A stretch of DNA of 24,949 nt from Goniomonas avonlea. Its lineage: Eukaryota > Cryptophyceae > Goniomonadida > Goniomonadaceae. Below are positions 21,001 to 24,949 of this stretch, in pieces. How positions within the stretch are numbered: the first letter of the stretch is position 1; every line of letters starts with the position of its first letter. The notes below the pieces were generated by a model that worked only from the letters and a program-made list of their open reading frames with translations, was not told the DNA's origin and ran no database searches. Both the position numbers and the translations under genes were made by a program. The stretch spans positions 1-24,949 of the forward strand of contig QUTJ01031829.1 of assembly GCA_003573635.1 (NCBI GenBank). Direction: 5' to 3'.

Positions 21001-24000
21001 GGAACCATTCATGGTCCGTTGTACTGGTAAACTCGCCCAGCCCTGGAACCACAGTGTGGGCGCGTACGACTGTCGGGAACACCTGGTCTCCTCCGTCATC
21101 CACAGTTGTTGTCTGTGGGGATCAGGCAGCGGCGTCAACCACTCCATCCGTTGCGCCCCTCGCGGCAGGTGACACGCTCGTGTCGGGCACTGCCGATCTC
21201 GGGGCTTCCGTGCAAGTGCAGGTCGATGGGTGTCAAGTTGGTGAGGCCACAGTGGTCACGGGCGGTGTGTGGCAGCTCCAACTCTCAGCTCCGCTCCCCG
21301 CAGGCGCCATTATTTTGGCCACCGCTACCAATTTCAATCTTGGCCAGTGTACTTCTGGCTCTGTCCCTGTTGTTGCAGTTGGGCAGGCGGCCGCTCCTTC
21401 AGTGACAGTCATTGTTGGTGAGCAGCAAGAGCATGTGCCCCGCCATACTGTTGTCCTGGTCTCTCCCGTCGTTGTTGGCGCCACTGTGATTTCTGGCACC
21501 TCGGACCTCACCGCTGGCGCATGTGTGGCAGTGTTCGTGGGGGAACAGCTCGTCGGGACCGCCATTGTGAGCATCGATGGAGCATGGTCCCTGACAGGAT
21601 TTGGCCCAGTGCCGGGCTCGGTGGTGCTGTCTGCCCACCCCCACCCACAGCCTCCAGCCGGCTGCGCTCAAATAACCACGGTGTCCCCCATCGTCGTCGG
21701 TGCAACTGTGGTGATTGGCACCTCAACCGCGCCCGCTGGCAGCCTTGTTGAAGTGTTTGTTGGCGGCTCACTCGTCGGGACTGGGGCAGTTGGCGCCAAC
21801 CACACCTGGACCGTTGATGTTGACCCCCTGCCTGCTGGCTCGCATGTTGACGTCGTTGTGGTTCTGACTGCGTCCACCACAACTCCTCCGCTTGACCCCG
21901 AGTTCCTGACCGCTTCCCTGAATCCTATTGCCATCGGTGCCACCAGCGTATCTGGAACTTGTAATGCCCGACCAGGGACCTTCGTGATGGTCATGGTCGA
22001 GGGCCAGGTGGTTGGCCTGGCGCAGGTGCAGTGGGATGGCACCTGGGCACTGGTCGGCCTCGAGCCGCTCTATGCGAATGTGGTTGTGACCGTTTCCGTC
22101 ACCTCCCTCACGCCAACCTCAGCCGCCGCCACCTCCTTGCTCACAGCCACCACCGCATTTGGAGCCACCGCTGCCGCCGCTGGCCCGACGTCGACGAGGC
22201 TCGAGCTCACTGCCTCGGTGAACCCCATCAACCTTGGGTCAACAACCGTGTCCGGGGTTTCCAACGCCGCTCCGGGTGATCGAGTGGATGTTTACATTCA
22301 CGGTGTGCATGTTGGTTCGGCCACTGTCGGGCTGGATGGGACGTGGGAAGTGGTTGGGCTGCCGCCACTCACGGCCGGCGACGTCGTCATGGCAGTTGCT
22401 CTCCCCGTCGCGCAGGACTCCGATGCACCTCTGAGTGTGACTGTGCTCGGGCCGATTCACGAAGGTGGCAGTACTGTGACCGGTCTCTCTTCGGCGATTG
22501 GTGGCCTGGTTAGTGTATACATCAACGACGTACTGGTAGGCGTAGTGCACGTCCATGTGGACCACTCTTGGACCCTGTCAGACCTTCCATCGACGGCGCT
22601 GCGGAATCAGGATGACATCACCGCGACCGTGACTATTGTTGGTGGCGTCGCCACTGTAACCGAGTCGAACATGGTGATCACCGTGGTCCGCCCTCCCGTC
22701 GTCACCTCCCCGATCTTTGCTGGCGCTGGAAACGTGAGTGGGTCGTGTCGTGCTGGATCGAGCGTGTCTGTTGTTGTGAACGATCAACTTGTTGGCTCGA
22801 CCGACATTAGCGCCAATGGGTTCTGGAATTTGCCTGTCCTCGTGCCCTCGACGCTGGCGGAGGGCGATGTCGTCCAAGCCAATTGCTACTTCTCGGGGGT
22901 CGTGTCCCCTCTCTCCTTTCACGTCGTCGTGTCTGCCAATGGCTCCATCGTCCCCCCCCCTGTGATCTCTCCTGCCAACGCAGGTGACGGAGAGGTCAGC
23001 GGGCTGGTCGCTGCCCCTGCGGGCTCTGTCGTCAGTGTGTTCATTGACAACGTGCTCGGAGGCGTCTGTTCTGTTGCCTTGGACGGCACTTGGGCACTGG
23101 GTGGCCTGTCGGGAACAACCCTGCGCGCTCTTGATGTCCTGACAGCGACTGTGACTTCCATTGGTGGCACGTCGGGTCCCTCGGAGCCAGTGGTTGTTGG
23201 GGCGGCCAGCAACGTCATCCCTCGCCCTGTTGTCACCGCTCCTCTCAGTGCAGGGGATACGAGCATCACCGGGACCTCTGTGGCAGCATCGGGCTCCGTC
23301 ATTTCGGTTTTCAATGGAGAGGCTTTACTTGGCGCTGCCATCGTCACGCAGGACGGGAGTTGGGTCCTTTCTCAACTCTCGCGCACGTCGTTGCGCCGTG
23401 GCGATTTGGTTTCAGCCACAGTGAGTACTGCTGGAGGAACTTCGCAGCCTTCTCTTCCCGTCACTGTGTGGTCGGGCGGTTTGCTCCCCCCGACAATTGC
23501 GTCACCAGTCATTGCCGGGCAGAGCAGCATCGGCGGGACTGCGGAAGCTCCCTCTGGGTCTATGGTGCTGGTGTACAACAATGGGGCACTGCTCGGTCCT
23601 GCCACTGTCGGGACTGATGGGAGTTGGATGCTGACAGGCTTGTCACCAACAGCTCTGGCGCTGAGCGACGCGCTCACCGCCACCGTGACGACCACTCACG
23701 CAATCTCAGGCAGCTCCCACGCTGTCGTTGTTGGTGAGGATGGCGCCACCCCCGAGGCCCCAGGAGTGGCCGCGCCATTGGTCGTGGGCAGCGCAAGCAT
23801 ATCTGGCTCGACTACTGCGCCTCCTGGATGCACCGTGACCGTTTATGTCAACGCAGGCCAGGTACTGTGCACGACAACCGCAGGGACAAGCAGCACGTGG
23901 GTCTGTTCGGGCTTGTCGTCAACCGCTCTCAGACCAGGAGATGCGGTCACATCTACCGTAACCTGCGACCGTGGCACGTCAGCTCTGTCGGTTTCGGTTA

Positions 24001-24949
24001 TTGTGCCTAACTTGCTTGGGGGTACACAGGCCATTGCCTCGACTCCGAATGTGGACGCAGCAAATCCCCCGACAGTATCGTTTTCCCCGGAGCCGCAGGC
24101 AAATGCCACAACTATTTCTGGCGTCTCCATGGAGCCACCCGGAACCATTATCACGGTCATTGTCAACGGAGTTGTCGTTGGTTCTGTTCAAGTTACGGTT
24201 GAAGGAAGATGGAATCTGACCGGCATCTCACCGCTGCCAGAAGGAGCTACTGTGACTGCATATCCCACAACTGGCACAGAGACCACAGCAACAACTGCGC
24301 CATCCATCAATGCAGTCAGCACTGGGGCCACCATTGTCACTGGCATTTCAGTAAGCGTACCCGGGACAATCATCTTTGTTTACGTTGATGGTTTCTATGT
24401 CGGGCAAGGAGTTGTTACTCAGGAAGGCACGTGGAATGCAACCCTCACGTTGCCAGTGCAGGAAGGTGCAGTTGTGATCGCCACAGCAGTGGACGTCACC
24501 ATATCGCACCAACCTTCGGTGCCATCGATTCCCGTCGTTGGTGGTGCGTATGTGGCCACTGTAGCACCAACCGCAACGAATGAGACAAGCGTCACCGGCG
24601 CCTCTAATGCACCGGATGGATCAATTGTTGTAGTCACGGTCAACAACATTGTTACAGGCACCGCGGTTGTCATAAACGGAACTTGGATTCTCACGGGTCT
24701 GCAACCGCTTCCTGAGGGAGCGGTGGTCAGCGCCCTTGCTCCGGTTGTCCCTGAAATCACTGAAGGTGGCAACACTGGCCCTGGTACAGTTCAAGGGCCA
24801 AACCAATCGCATGCAGTTGTCGGACCTGCCACAGCAAATCCTCAGGGCACCACCGCTACGACCGAAGCTACCCCGGAGACGACGACGATGCCCACTGCGG
24901 GCGTGGCTGGCACCGCAGCAGCAGGTGGAGGAGCTCCGGCGGTGACGGG
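5949..24949 (+). CDS. giant secreted DUF4114 / Ig-like repeat protein (3' end outside window)
   Basis: One frame is open from ATG at 5949 to the window edge: 6,333 full codons without a stop or any need for splicing. I translated it throughout; it keeps the same phase from the signal peptide to the last visible residues. The order is: signal peptide (1 to about 22); DUF4114-like modules at about 48-255 and 303-515; eight Ig-like repeats; a third DUF4114-like module at about 1238-1462; then about 54 more Ig-like repeats with Thr/Pro/Ala-rich linkers near 1728-1805, 2760-2795, 3297-3345 and the window end. Each repeat has about 86 residues with the signature (V/I)SGxSxxPxGxxVxVFVxG, G-x-W-x-L, VTATAT and S-x-PVVVA, like bacterial Big_6-type domains. 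The role is inferred to be a cell-surface or extracellular stalk or adhesin. No membrane anchor is visible because the end is missing. Bacterial origin by transfer is possible but unproven. Confidence 0.88.
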   Translation, partial: MSLLVFILLFSHYSFSLSVSLSCLERNSVVLRLALQPEFLALGPTESPFQSTARPSGLPIAGPVFIGASDVASTLFKDALPFLKPLVEKSLASDTALADVQGLSIDPASLRLSEPHLIRAYFVHESAFTHDSFGVSVDDSSWFLFPDASQSVTGSRKDTHPVLPGDFVDFNFLPMTDHLNFFLVSDGAGTSVQHTFSTDPSLNSDGLVHAVAFAFKNSPYILIAFEDMWGGGDRDFNDVVVVLDIGRRNVDGLLRELYPGLSSPDPACHFSIHERLSCAESWATSVMVADGVLIPDDAPIASPFQSQLRPHKLQPIAAVASRATDSRSWAFLNASLHGFEFLQSGDLSKQVPPGSKSVSAFPIDSGALMLAHNISSARVYFVSSKASVSLGFSLDASTSRGALIFPAASSNLAGPPSEESPLQPGDFVQLAHLPLDQVLHFFIVTDPQSGSNGTGTWFTDAAANLDGRKHSTALAMRGSPYVMLGFQAELGTSSARFDDVTVVLDIGVENVDALLAANIPGLDAVSRLPCGESALIAPIITTPYAPDATTVSGRSIYPAGALVTLFIDGAVAGGTRVAADGTWAVTVILTTCLRITATVTWAGSVSPMSAAVLVAQNSSGISPPLVNQLLAGSTAVVGSSVEPAGTQIDVFADQAYVAAAVVAPGGRWLADLAAALAAGSVVSATATDVAGRGTSASSPLVTVSPAPPFLFTPLLVGSLSVSGSAAVPEGSTVTVFVGGAIAGTLLVRGPLWSLPLQLAPGDLVSASVNVNGAVSKHSPTVVVCATPANFTSTPKLLPFSPGATSVSGECAAPDGSTASVFIDSIFAEVATIVSGRWTLSSLPPVHRASRVTATALSTGMCTSPVSAAVTATLSVPTIATPLLQSEHRIHGTASGAVAIFVDNVEVAVVTANGTGHWHLDFAVSAGQFVAASSVAVGAQRSPPLIVAANAESVTVAPIVSHAVAESSFVAGTSPSPPGTKIYVFSGGVYIGAAAVTTLGTWILNGISPLSAGAVVAATATDMSSGMGTSALSASVTVLTAAPVVSSPLVAGALTVSGFAASGLGTMVTVFVQGVNQGSAAPDSDGVWSLTMSPLVIGDNVTATATKHGIVSTPSPAVVVARSYDDLPPPPSVTSTVGGSAIITGVSVASPGSLICVAIGWSIAGATVVRADGTWTLISEVPVVHGSQVTAFVTVLGTGSSRPSPAVPVGAPVLALSCQEAIGAQSSHLAPSAVAASLLDQSPLRPYSLPVAGPVMLGSSDLRSWQFARVTLPYLLSLHGMDLSVAQPPPLSVVGGRRVDSAALSLAESSPVRFYFVGEGAYTHNALGMSSPVASVAADNAVLLFPDASDRAQRDAPRTERFPLKPGDFVDLGIVAPHQPLHFFVITDLDRQNGSHVYFTDASLNSDGLEHASAFALQGSPYLLLSFEDMWSGGDRDYNDLIVVLDIGVSNVDALLAANYPGFVPPPIFCAANTTQGAPLPAHSAPLAPLVSPAVAGAQCVSGTTSLPSSQIHVFTDGLLAGHSTSSNGTWLVCALAPLRAGTVVTATASTLGVVSAHSSPIYVVPAPPHVQSPLLSGAHTVMGSVAEGVKVQVTVLANGIPIGSTVAASGSWSLQVPVLVAGQVVTASATVNFVSSAQSSPVLVASVEVDPPSVNAVAAGASVIRGNSTPGAVIDVFRDEIYIGQTPALATGSWSLTDISPILTTGEAITAVATVSSQGTSAPSPIVIVTPLPASTPTPAFTATTATAGEETPTAAQATAPTAGPDSALPPATSAPGGTAATMPSVTSTSQAPSTLSEQPRCVEVGGAASEPPSADPLFAGQAFVSGHSSEPPGATVFVFFQGLLSGVTSVDIDGSWVLATARLSIGAVVSATVRDHSGGKISSLPSSPVIVAAVPPRVLAPLFAGATSVSGTSASPPGSLVSVFADGHSLGVTAVHARGSWLLQGISPVSNGTAITAASTTAGSTSASSVPVIVALNVQTMTKSPTVDQVLVGATSISGSSLEPTGTMITVVVQGLPVGETVVTSHGRWVLSGLPPVDLGSSVTATATSSRSGAGTSAAASPVVVAPHPPSIFTPLPVGLHSVTGGSSAPIGSNVTVLVNGLAAGSGTVQLGGLWTVPQVHLGPSDSVTAVWKQQGVELSPSNVVLVASGAATRHPEVSQLTAGARVISGTCHAAAGARIDIFVNGQFFGRTTLLPDGRWMHKAPAPLRPRTIVTATALDLTAGKGTSQHSPPMFVAPAAPTVSPPLYAGVTTVSGVSPTPPGSVVTIFVDGIERGNASTGLSGLYTVPMVVLAAGETVSAVVSVAGLVSESSRAVLVASGPAGVTAAPRVDRVFAGATSVCGSTLAPAGTIVDVYVDGVFHGETSVTSQGRWVLDGIHAIRPWGAVRATATEVGNGHGTSSFSRQVFALLNAPVILPPILSEMATVSGVAGAPDGSTINVLADGLIVGTCTTVSGLWTAHDLSLPRGAAVTAVLVVDSISSPPSPIVLVAADDMDVAMTPIVQHVLVNDTHVGGRCAEQAGARINVFVNMLPVGTASVTTDGTWSLPLDAPIALGSNVTATATDFLEGQGTSPMSSVVVAEPPPPSLSSPIVANQVIVTGRSSSTPGAVVTVVVDGLPVGVTGVAPDRSWALPIDPISVEARVTASLTVDGVTSLPSLMVIVAQNVSVATSSPAIAPLFAGAVSVIGLPTSEPGTVIEVFVDGVSAGGTVARADRSWLLSGVWPLAQGQVVTATATRLQPGHGTSAPSPPVVVAPLNTTVVVGSSSRAASGSAVVGATPAPRFRPAALRLVFVTATVDPMVCDASRVTGQCTDVLGVAVTVYVAGTFLGTASVRLGRWSLDVPHPLPAGSVVTATATLFAGEQSCWAESLPVTVCACAPRVSSPLFAGPSTVRGSSASPALSQVAIYVNGALRGSTAVQVGGVWVLERILLAPGDRVSAAVTAMNCSSPESAVVVVSAPTSPVPPPSIVSVFDGDTVISGFSADLGVIVVFVDGNVAGNTSVSEAGRWTLAGITGLTAGVGVAAMVTNANGTSALTQPLTVLPLAPFILSPMLPSDSEVVGHSVAPAGSLITVRAGGTAIGYATVGQGGVWVLPGVMLLSGKLVAATVTVNGAESLPSNSVVVSSGPGGVTAAPSINPVRAGDSLVAGTSTEPVGTVIIVFMNGLFVGEVFVGQGHIWSLEGIPPIPASTVFVAIAHNAQDNRGTSGVSDPQIVAPSAPIISWPLVAGTSTVSGVVASPVGSLVHVFAHGAPVGTTIVQSGGVWALVGVLLHDGDSVTATSVVNGVTSEVSVAVPAGAAAPQVGSTTAAAAGQDYQPSGPSASAVPGSTATPAPTAAETPSAAPVVNPVFTGATEITGSCGEGIGTVIMVYFDNTFKGSTCLAVGGLWSLTVPRLVSGVVVTATATNLAQGKATSAFSLPAVVAPTAPLIATPLFAGSTFINGSCVAPPQSNVTVFVDGVAVARAVVQPGGRFSVSGVSLSDLDVVSATVRDGNFATSGQSAAVIVAADASVVTPTPTVDAAVVGASTVRGHSSSPVGTVVVVYVGGVLAGEAIVRPGGSWSLNVLEPVRLGTVIIATATAVSSYLGTSAFSEPVVVHLPSPVIAAPLLASTAGSVRGLSSSPVGATISVFVNGVFANSTTVLFDGTWTVVGAVFAPGDRVTASVALAGLTSQHSGAIIVASRADTVTPTPVIHPVVAGSAHVTGSSARPSALVNVFVNGFLIGECRVDASKSWSLGPIESLSPGASIIATATEVGMGTSAASPPVVVAPRPPVVLGPLFAGAATVGGTATSPVDSSILVFVGGVPVGTTRVRAGGLWSLSGLALVDGASVRATSTVIGVTSKLSQPIIVSNNQSDVSAPPSVSPVFAGATIIQGFSSEAPGTVIRVAVLGLPVGQSTVSSAGLWFVAGIPPFAPDDVVTATATNRQQRRGTSAESTPVFAILPPPSVNSPLFPRVGRVSGTAAAPVGSTVRVFVDGYEMPSSQVVSGGTWVVEDVSLSAGALVTAVAEWHGWFSDNAAAVVVTAGDKATTAPTIDPLTVNATDITGSAVAGAVVNVYVNLVLAGEAATGEDGVWILSGVDPIQTGAAVTATATDMAAETGTSAPSATRVATSPAATVVLATPGSRSVAGTSTAPPGSIIQLLLDNQPVGVTMVRADGSWELDDLAPLPADGAVSARPIVVVNPTATVQVQPLATPRTVVGTSLAPTVHPLVAGSTSVSGSSTEPLGTVVAVWVNGVYLACTTVTNGAWIVSGVVPLTEGMVVTASAENVVGNRGPSPLSVPVRVTPLEPHIHSPLFASPHATINGTALSSLGSLITVTVNGHVVNQTTVQVGGLWVITDVAVACDDVVAAFASVNGVNSKVSAPVVAGTAGNLTASPVLNPVTAGDTFIAGSFNAPTGTPVNVFVDGVASGSTTVTSGGTWVLAGLSPVALGASVTVTGTSTISCHGTSFASEPFFVGPMAPMVVGPLVAGTTVVTGTSFAPAGALVTVLVDGVQAGAAVVQYGGLWSLTLTLFAGSVVTATASERGIVSITSGSVTVSSTAGTVTSVPTVFPVTAGSTHIMGHSTEANGTAIVVFVNAVVVGQTTVTGFVWHVYGVSPLLANSLVTATATTNHSGTSAASPVAVVAPAAPVILVPIVAGAVVVSGTCTAPADSVITVFVNGREVGATLVLPSSAWSLPDVLLAAGDIVRATVSWGGVGSLLSGAVHVAASVSQITAPPTIDRGLVAGATCVSGGAAPLSVLQLFFGGTLVGQASADTDGHWTICGLQPIPPSVTVSATATDTVHATGTSSFSGPAVAVLSAPWVSSPLLPGITTVAGVSSCSQGSVIQVLVNGAVVASALVQGGSVWYTAGVDLSPGDLVTATCQVSGSVSGQSAAVTVAPGNSTANMQPTVNRIIANATVVSGESAAPGGSHVEVYVDKVFVGSATVGSDGQWSLVVTQPLDVGVMVLATVTTEEHGTSSPSVPVVVTPCPPVITLPVFSSQPTINGTTVAPAGSTVTLFFDGVPVLGARVLGNHSWSVVLVNSPSPGTTVWARTTVGNTWSPPSSTVVVCGDQAAASTTPSVAPLAAGDTLVSGTADLGASVQVQVDGCQVGEATVVTGGVWQLQLSAPLPAGAIILATATNFNLGQCTSGSVPVVAVGQAAAPSVTVIVGEQQEHVPRHTVVLVSPVVVGATVISGTSDLTAGACVAVFVGEQLVGTAIVSIDGAWSLTGFGPVPGSVVLSAHPHPQPPAGCAQITTVSPIVVGATVVIGTSTAPAGSLVEVFVGGSLVGTGAVGANHTWTVDVDPLPAGSHVDVVVVLTASTTTPPLDPEFLTASLNPIAIGATSVSGTCNARPGTFVMVMVEGQVVGLAQVQWDGTWALVGLEPLYANVVVTVSVTSLTPTSAAATSLLTATTAFGATAAAAGPTSTRLELTASVNPINLGSTTVSGVSNAAPGDRVDVYIHGVHVGSATVGLDGTWEVVGLPPLTAGDVVMAVALPVAQDSDAPLSVTVLGPIHEGGSTVTGLSSAIGGLVSVYINDVLVGVVHVHVDHSWTLSDLPSTALRNQDDITATVTIVGGVATVTESNMVITVVRPPVVTSPIFAGAGNVSGSCRAGSSVSVVVNDQLVGSTDISANGFWNLPVLVPSTLAEGDVVQANCYFSGVVSPLSFHVVVSANGSIVPPPVISPANAGDGEVSGLVAAPAGSVVSVFIDNVLGGVCSVALDGTWALGGLSGTTLRALDVLTATVTSIGGTSGPSEPVVVGAASNVIPRPVVTAPLSAGDTSITGTSVAASGSVISVFNGEALLGAAIVTQDGSWVLSQLSRTSLRRGDLVSATVSTAGGTSQPSLPVTVWSGGLLPPTIASPVIAGQSSIGGTAEAPSGSMVLVYNNGALLGPATVGTDGSWMLTGLSPTALALSDALTATVTTTHAISGSSHAVVVGEDGATPEAPGVAAPLVVGSASISGSTTAPPGCTVTVYVNAGQVLCTTTAGTSSTWVCSGLSSTALRPGDAVTSTVTCDRGTSALSVSVIVPNLLGGTQAIASTPNVDAANPPTVSFSPEPQANATTISGVSMEPPGTIITVIVNGVVVGSVQVTVEGRWNLTGISPLPEGATVTAYPTTGTETTATTAPSINAVSTGATIVTGISVSVPGTIIFVYVDGFYVGQGVVTQEGTWNATLTLPVQEGAVVIATAVDVTISHQPSVPSIPVVGGAYVATVAPTATNETSVTGASNAPDGSIVVVTVNNIVTGTAVVINGTWILTGLQPLPEGAVVSALAPVVPEITEGGNTGPGTVQGPNQSHAVVGPATANPQGTTATTEATPETTTMPTAGVAGTAAAGGGAPAVT
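6090..6713 (+). other. DUF4114-like module 1
   Basis: This covers residues about 48-255 of the giant protein. A leader (SPFQSTARPSGLPIAGPVF) precedes the DUF4114-like core, which starts near RAYFVHESAFTH. It ends with IAFEDMWGGGDRDFNDVVVV (residues 223-242) and LDIG. The Asp/Gly/Asn-rich loop is the family hallmark and probably binds calcium; that is inferred from its resemblance to acidic calcium loops. Confidence 0.75.
6855..7493 (+). other. DUF4114-like module 2, acidic loop lost
   Basis: This covers residues about 303-515. The leader (SPFQSQLRPHKLQPIA) and the core (ARVYFVSS, LQPGDFVQL, LHFFIVTD) match modules 1 and 3. The place of the acidic loop instead reads GFQAELGTSSARFDDVTVVL, so the GGGDRDFND pattern is gone while the flanking LDIG remains. 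The fold is probably kept, but metal binding is likely weakened. Confidence 0.68.
7560..9590 (+). repeat. Ig-like repeat array 1 (8 repeats)
   Basis: Eight repeats of about 250-260 bp are marked by their G-x-W-x-L positions near 7687, 7950, 8203, 8455, 8695, 8947, 9207 and 9467. They are clearly related in protein but share no long identical DNA, so they are old. They separate DUF4114-like modules 2 and 3. Bases 9591-9659 are a short linker. Confidence 0.8.
9660..10334 (+). other. DUF4114-like module 3
   Basis: This covers residues about 1238-1462, set between Ig-like repeats 8 and 9. The leader (LDQSPLRPYSLPVAGPVM) and core (VRFYFVGEGAYTHNALG, LKPGDFVDLG, LHFFVITD) resemble module 1 closely. 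The acidic loop is intact: SFEDMWSGGDRDYNDLIVVL from about residue 1425, followed by DIG. Module 3 looks like a copy of module 1 carried into the repeat array. Confidence 0.75.
10390..11130 (+). repeat. Ig-like repeat array 2 (3 repeats)
   Basis: Three repeats have conserved Trp codons near 10535, 10783 and 11026. They follow module 3 directly and end at the first Thr/Pro-rich linker. All three are slightly short (about 245 bp). Confidence 0.8.
11131..11369 (+). other. Thr/Pro/Ala-rich linker
   Basis: About 80 residues are dominated by Thr, Pro, Ala and Ser (for example STPTPAFTATTATAGEETPT). It is a mucin-like, probably O-glycosylated and extended spacer between arrays 2 and 3. It stays in frame with no stop. 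Confidence 0.7.
11370..14225 (+). repeat. Ig-like repeat array 3 (11 repeats)
   Basis: Repeats have conserved aromatic positions near 11515, 11772, 12035, 12295, 12548, 12800, 13067, 13320, 13585, 13840 and 14101. From about 12.0 kb they alternate between a form ending GxGTSxxS-PVVVAP and a shorter form ending in VxGVxSxxS. Repeat 17 (near 12800) has Tyr in place of the conserved Trp. Confidence 0.8.
14226..14334 (+). other. Ser/Ala-rich linker in the Ig array
   Basis: The spacing between conserved Trp codons rises from about 260 to about 364 bp here. The extra residues (NTTVVVGSSSRAASGSAVVG) are low-complexity and lack the Ig signature, making a spacer between arrays 3 and 4. Confidence 0.6.
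14335..15835 (+). repeat. Ig-like repeat array 4 (6 repeats)
   Basis: Six repeats have Trp codons near 14465, 14723, 14975, 15225, 15485 and 15746. Two carry an additional Cys (SRVTGQCTDVLG and CACAPRVSSP), whereas most repeats in the protein have few cysteines. Confidence 0.8.
15836..15984 (+). other. Ala/Thr/Pro-rich linker
   Basis: About 50 residues are rich in Ala, Pro, Ser and Thr (PGSTATPAPTAAETPSAAP). It is a flexible, probably glycosylated spacer before the longest unbroken repeat block. Confidence 0.7.
15985..24755 (+). repeat. Ig-like repeat array 5 (about 34 repeats)
   Basis: This is the longest block, about 34 repeats at roughly 258 bp spacing. Strict alternation of the long (GTS) and short (GVxS) forms holds to about 21.3 kb. 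After that the spacing becomes irregular (about 220-315 bp) and the repeat ends diverge. One repeat near 16370 has Phe at the conserved Trp position. All repeats stay in one frame. Confidence 0.8.
24756..24949 (+). other. Thr/Gly/Ala-rich segment at window edge
   Basis: The last about 64 visible residues lack the Ig signature and are rich in Thr, Pro, Gly and Ala (TTATTEATPETTTMPTAG). It resembles the inner linkers, so more repeats may follow. It could also be the stalk before a C-terminal anchor; the window ends before this can be decided. Confidence 0.6.

Noticed and set aside
7616-21103. Long antisense open frames (for example 8863-7616, 12463-11099, 13930-13058, 21103-20183) opposite the giant gene
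   Set aside because: They all fall in one antisense phase and mirror the Val/Thr/Ala/Gly codons of the repeats. They are a by-product of GC-rich repetitive coding DNA, with no domain character of their own.

Overview
The window comes from a gene-dense nuclear genome of a microbial eukaryote. Four of the genes are interrupted by short GT-AG introns, many 43-47 nt long, and one is GC-AG. Several introns carry a CTRAC/CTAAC-like branch sequence about 10-15 nt before the acceptor. The proteins are eukaryotic in type (RING, B-box, auxilin-like J domain, ankyrin, MFS). I cannot name the lineage. All gene models below were spliced by eye.

Left part (1-5948). The 3' end of a RING-finger gene (+, exons 42-103 and 511-622) meets a small unrecognised ORF (-, 607-885). 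Next is a seven-exon gene (-, 2825 to 1018) that I read as one protein with an N-terminal B-box, a disordered repeat-bearing middle and a C-terminal auxilin-type J domain. It is divergent, across about 185 bp, from a ten-exon MFS transporter (+, 3011-4761). The transporter converges on a two-exon ankyrin protein (-, 5656 to 4986). About 290 bp separate the ankyrin gene from the next, divergent gene.

Right part (5949-24949). One uninterrupted frame runs 19 kb to the window edge: at least 6,333 residues, with no stop and no need for an intron. It starts with a signal peptide, then carries two DUF4114-like modules, eight bacterial-type Ig-like repeats, a third DUF4114-like module, and about 54 more Ig-like repeats. 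Thr/Pro/Ala-rich linkers break the array. The C-terminus lies outside the window. The protein is most simply a giant secreted or surface filament or adhesin. Its bacterial-type domains and lack of introns contrast with the intron-rich neighbours.

The genes do not form an evident pathway. The two most notable items are the B-box/J-domain fusion and the giant DUF4114/Ig protein, whose Ig array alternates between two repeat types for about 9 kb.
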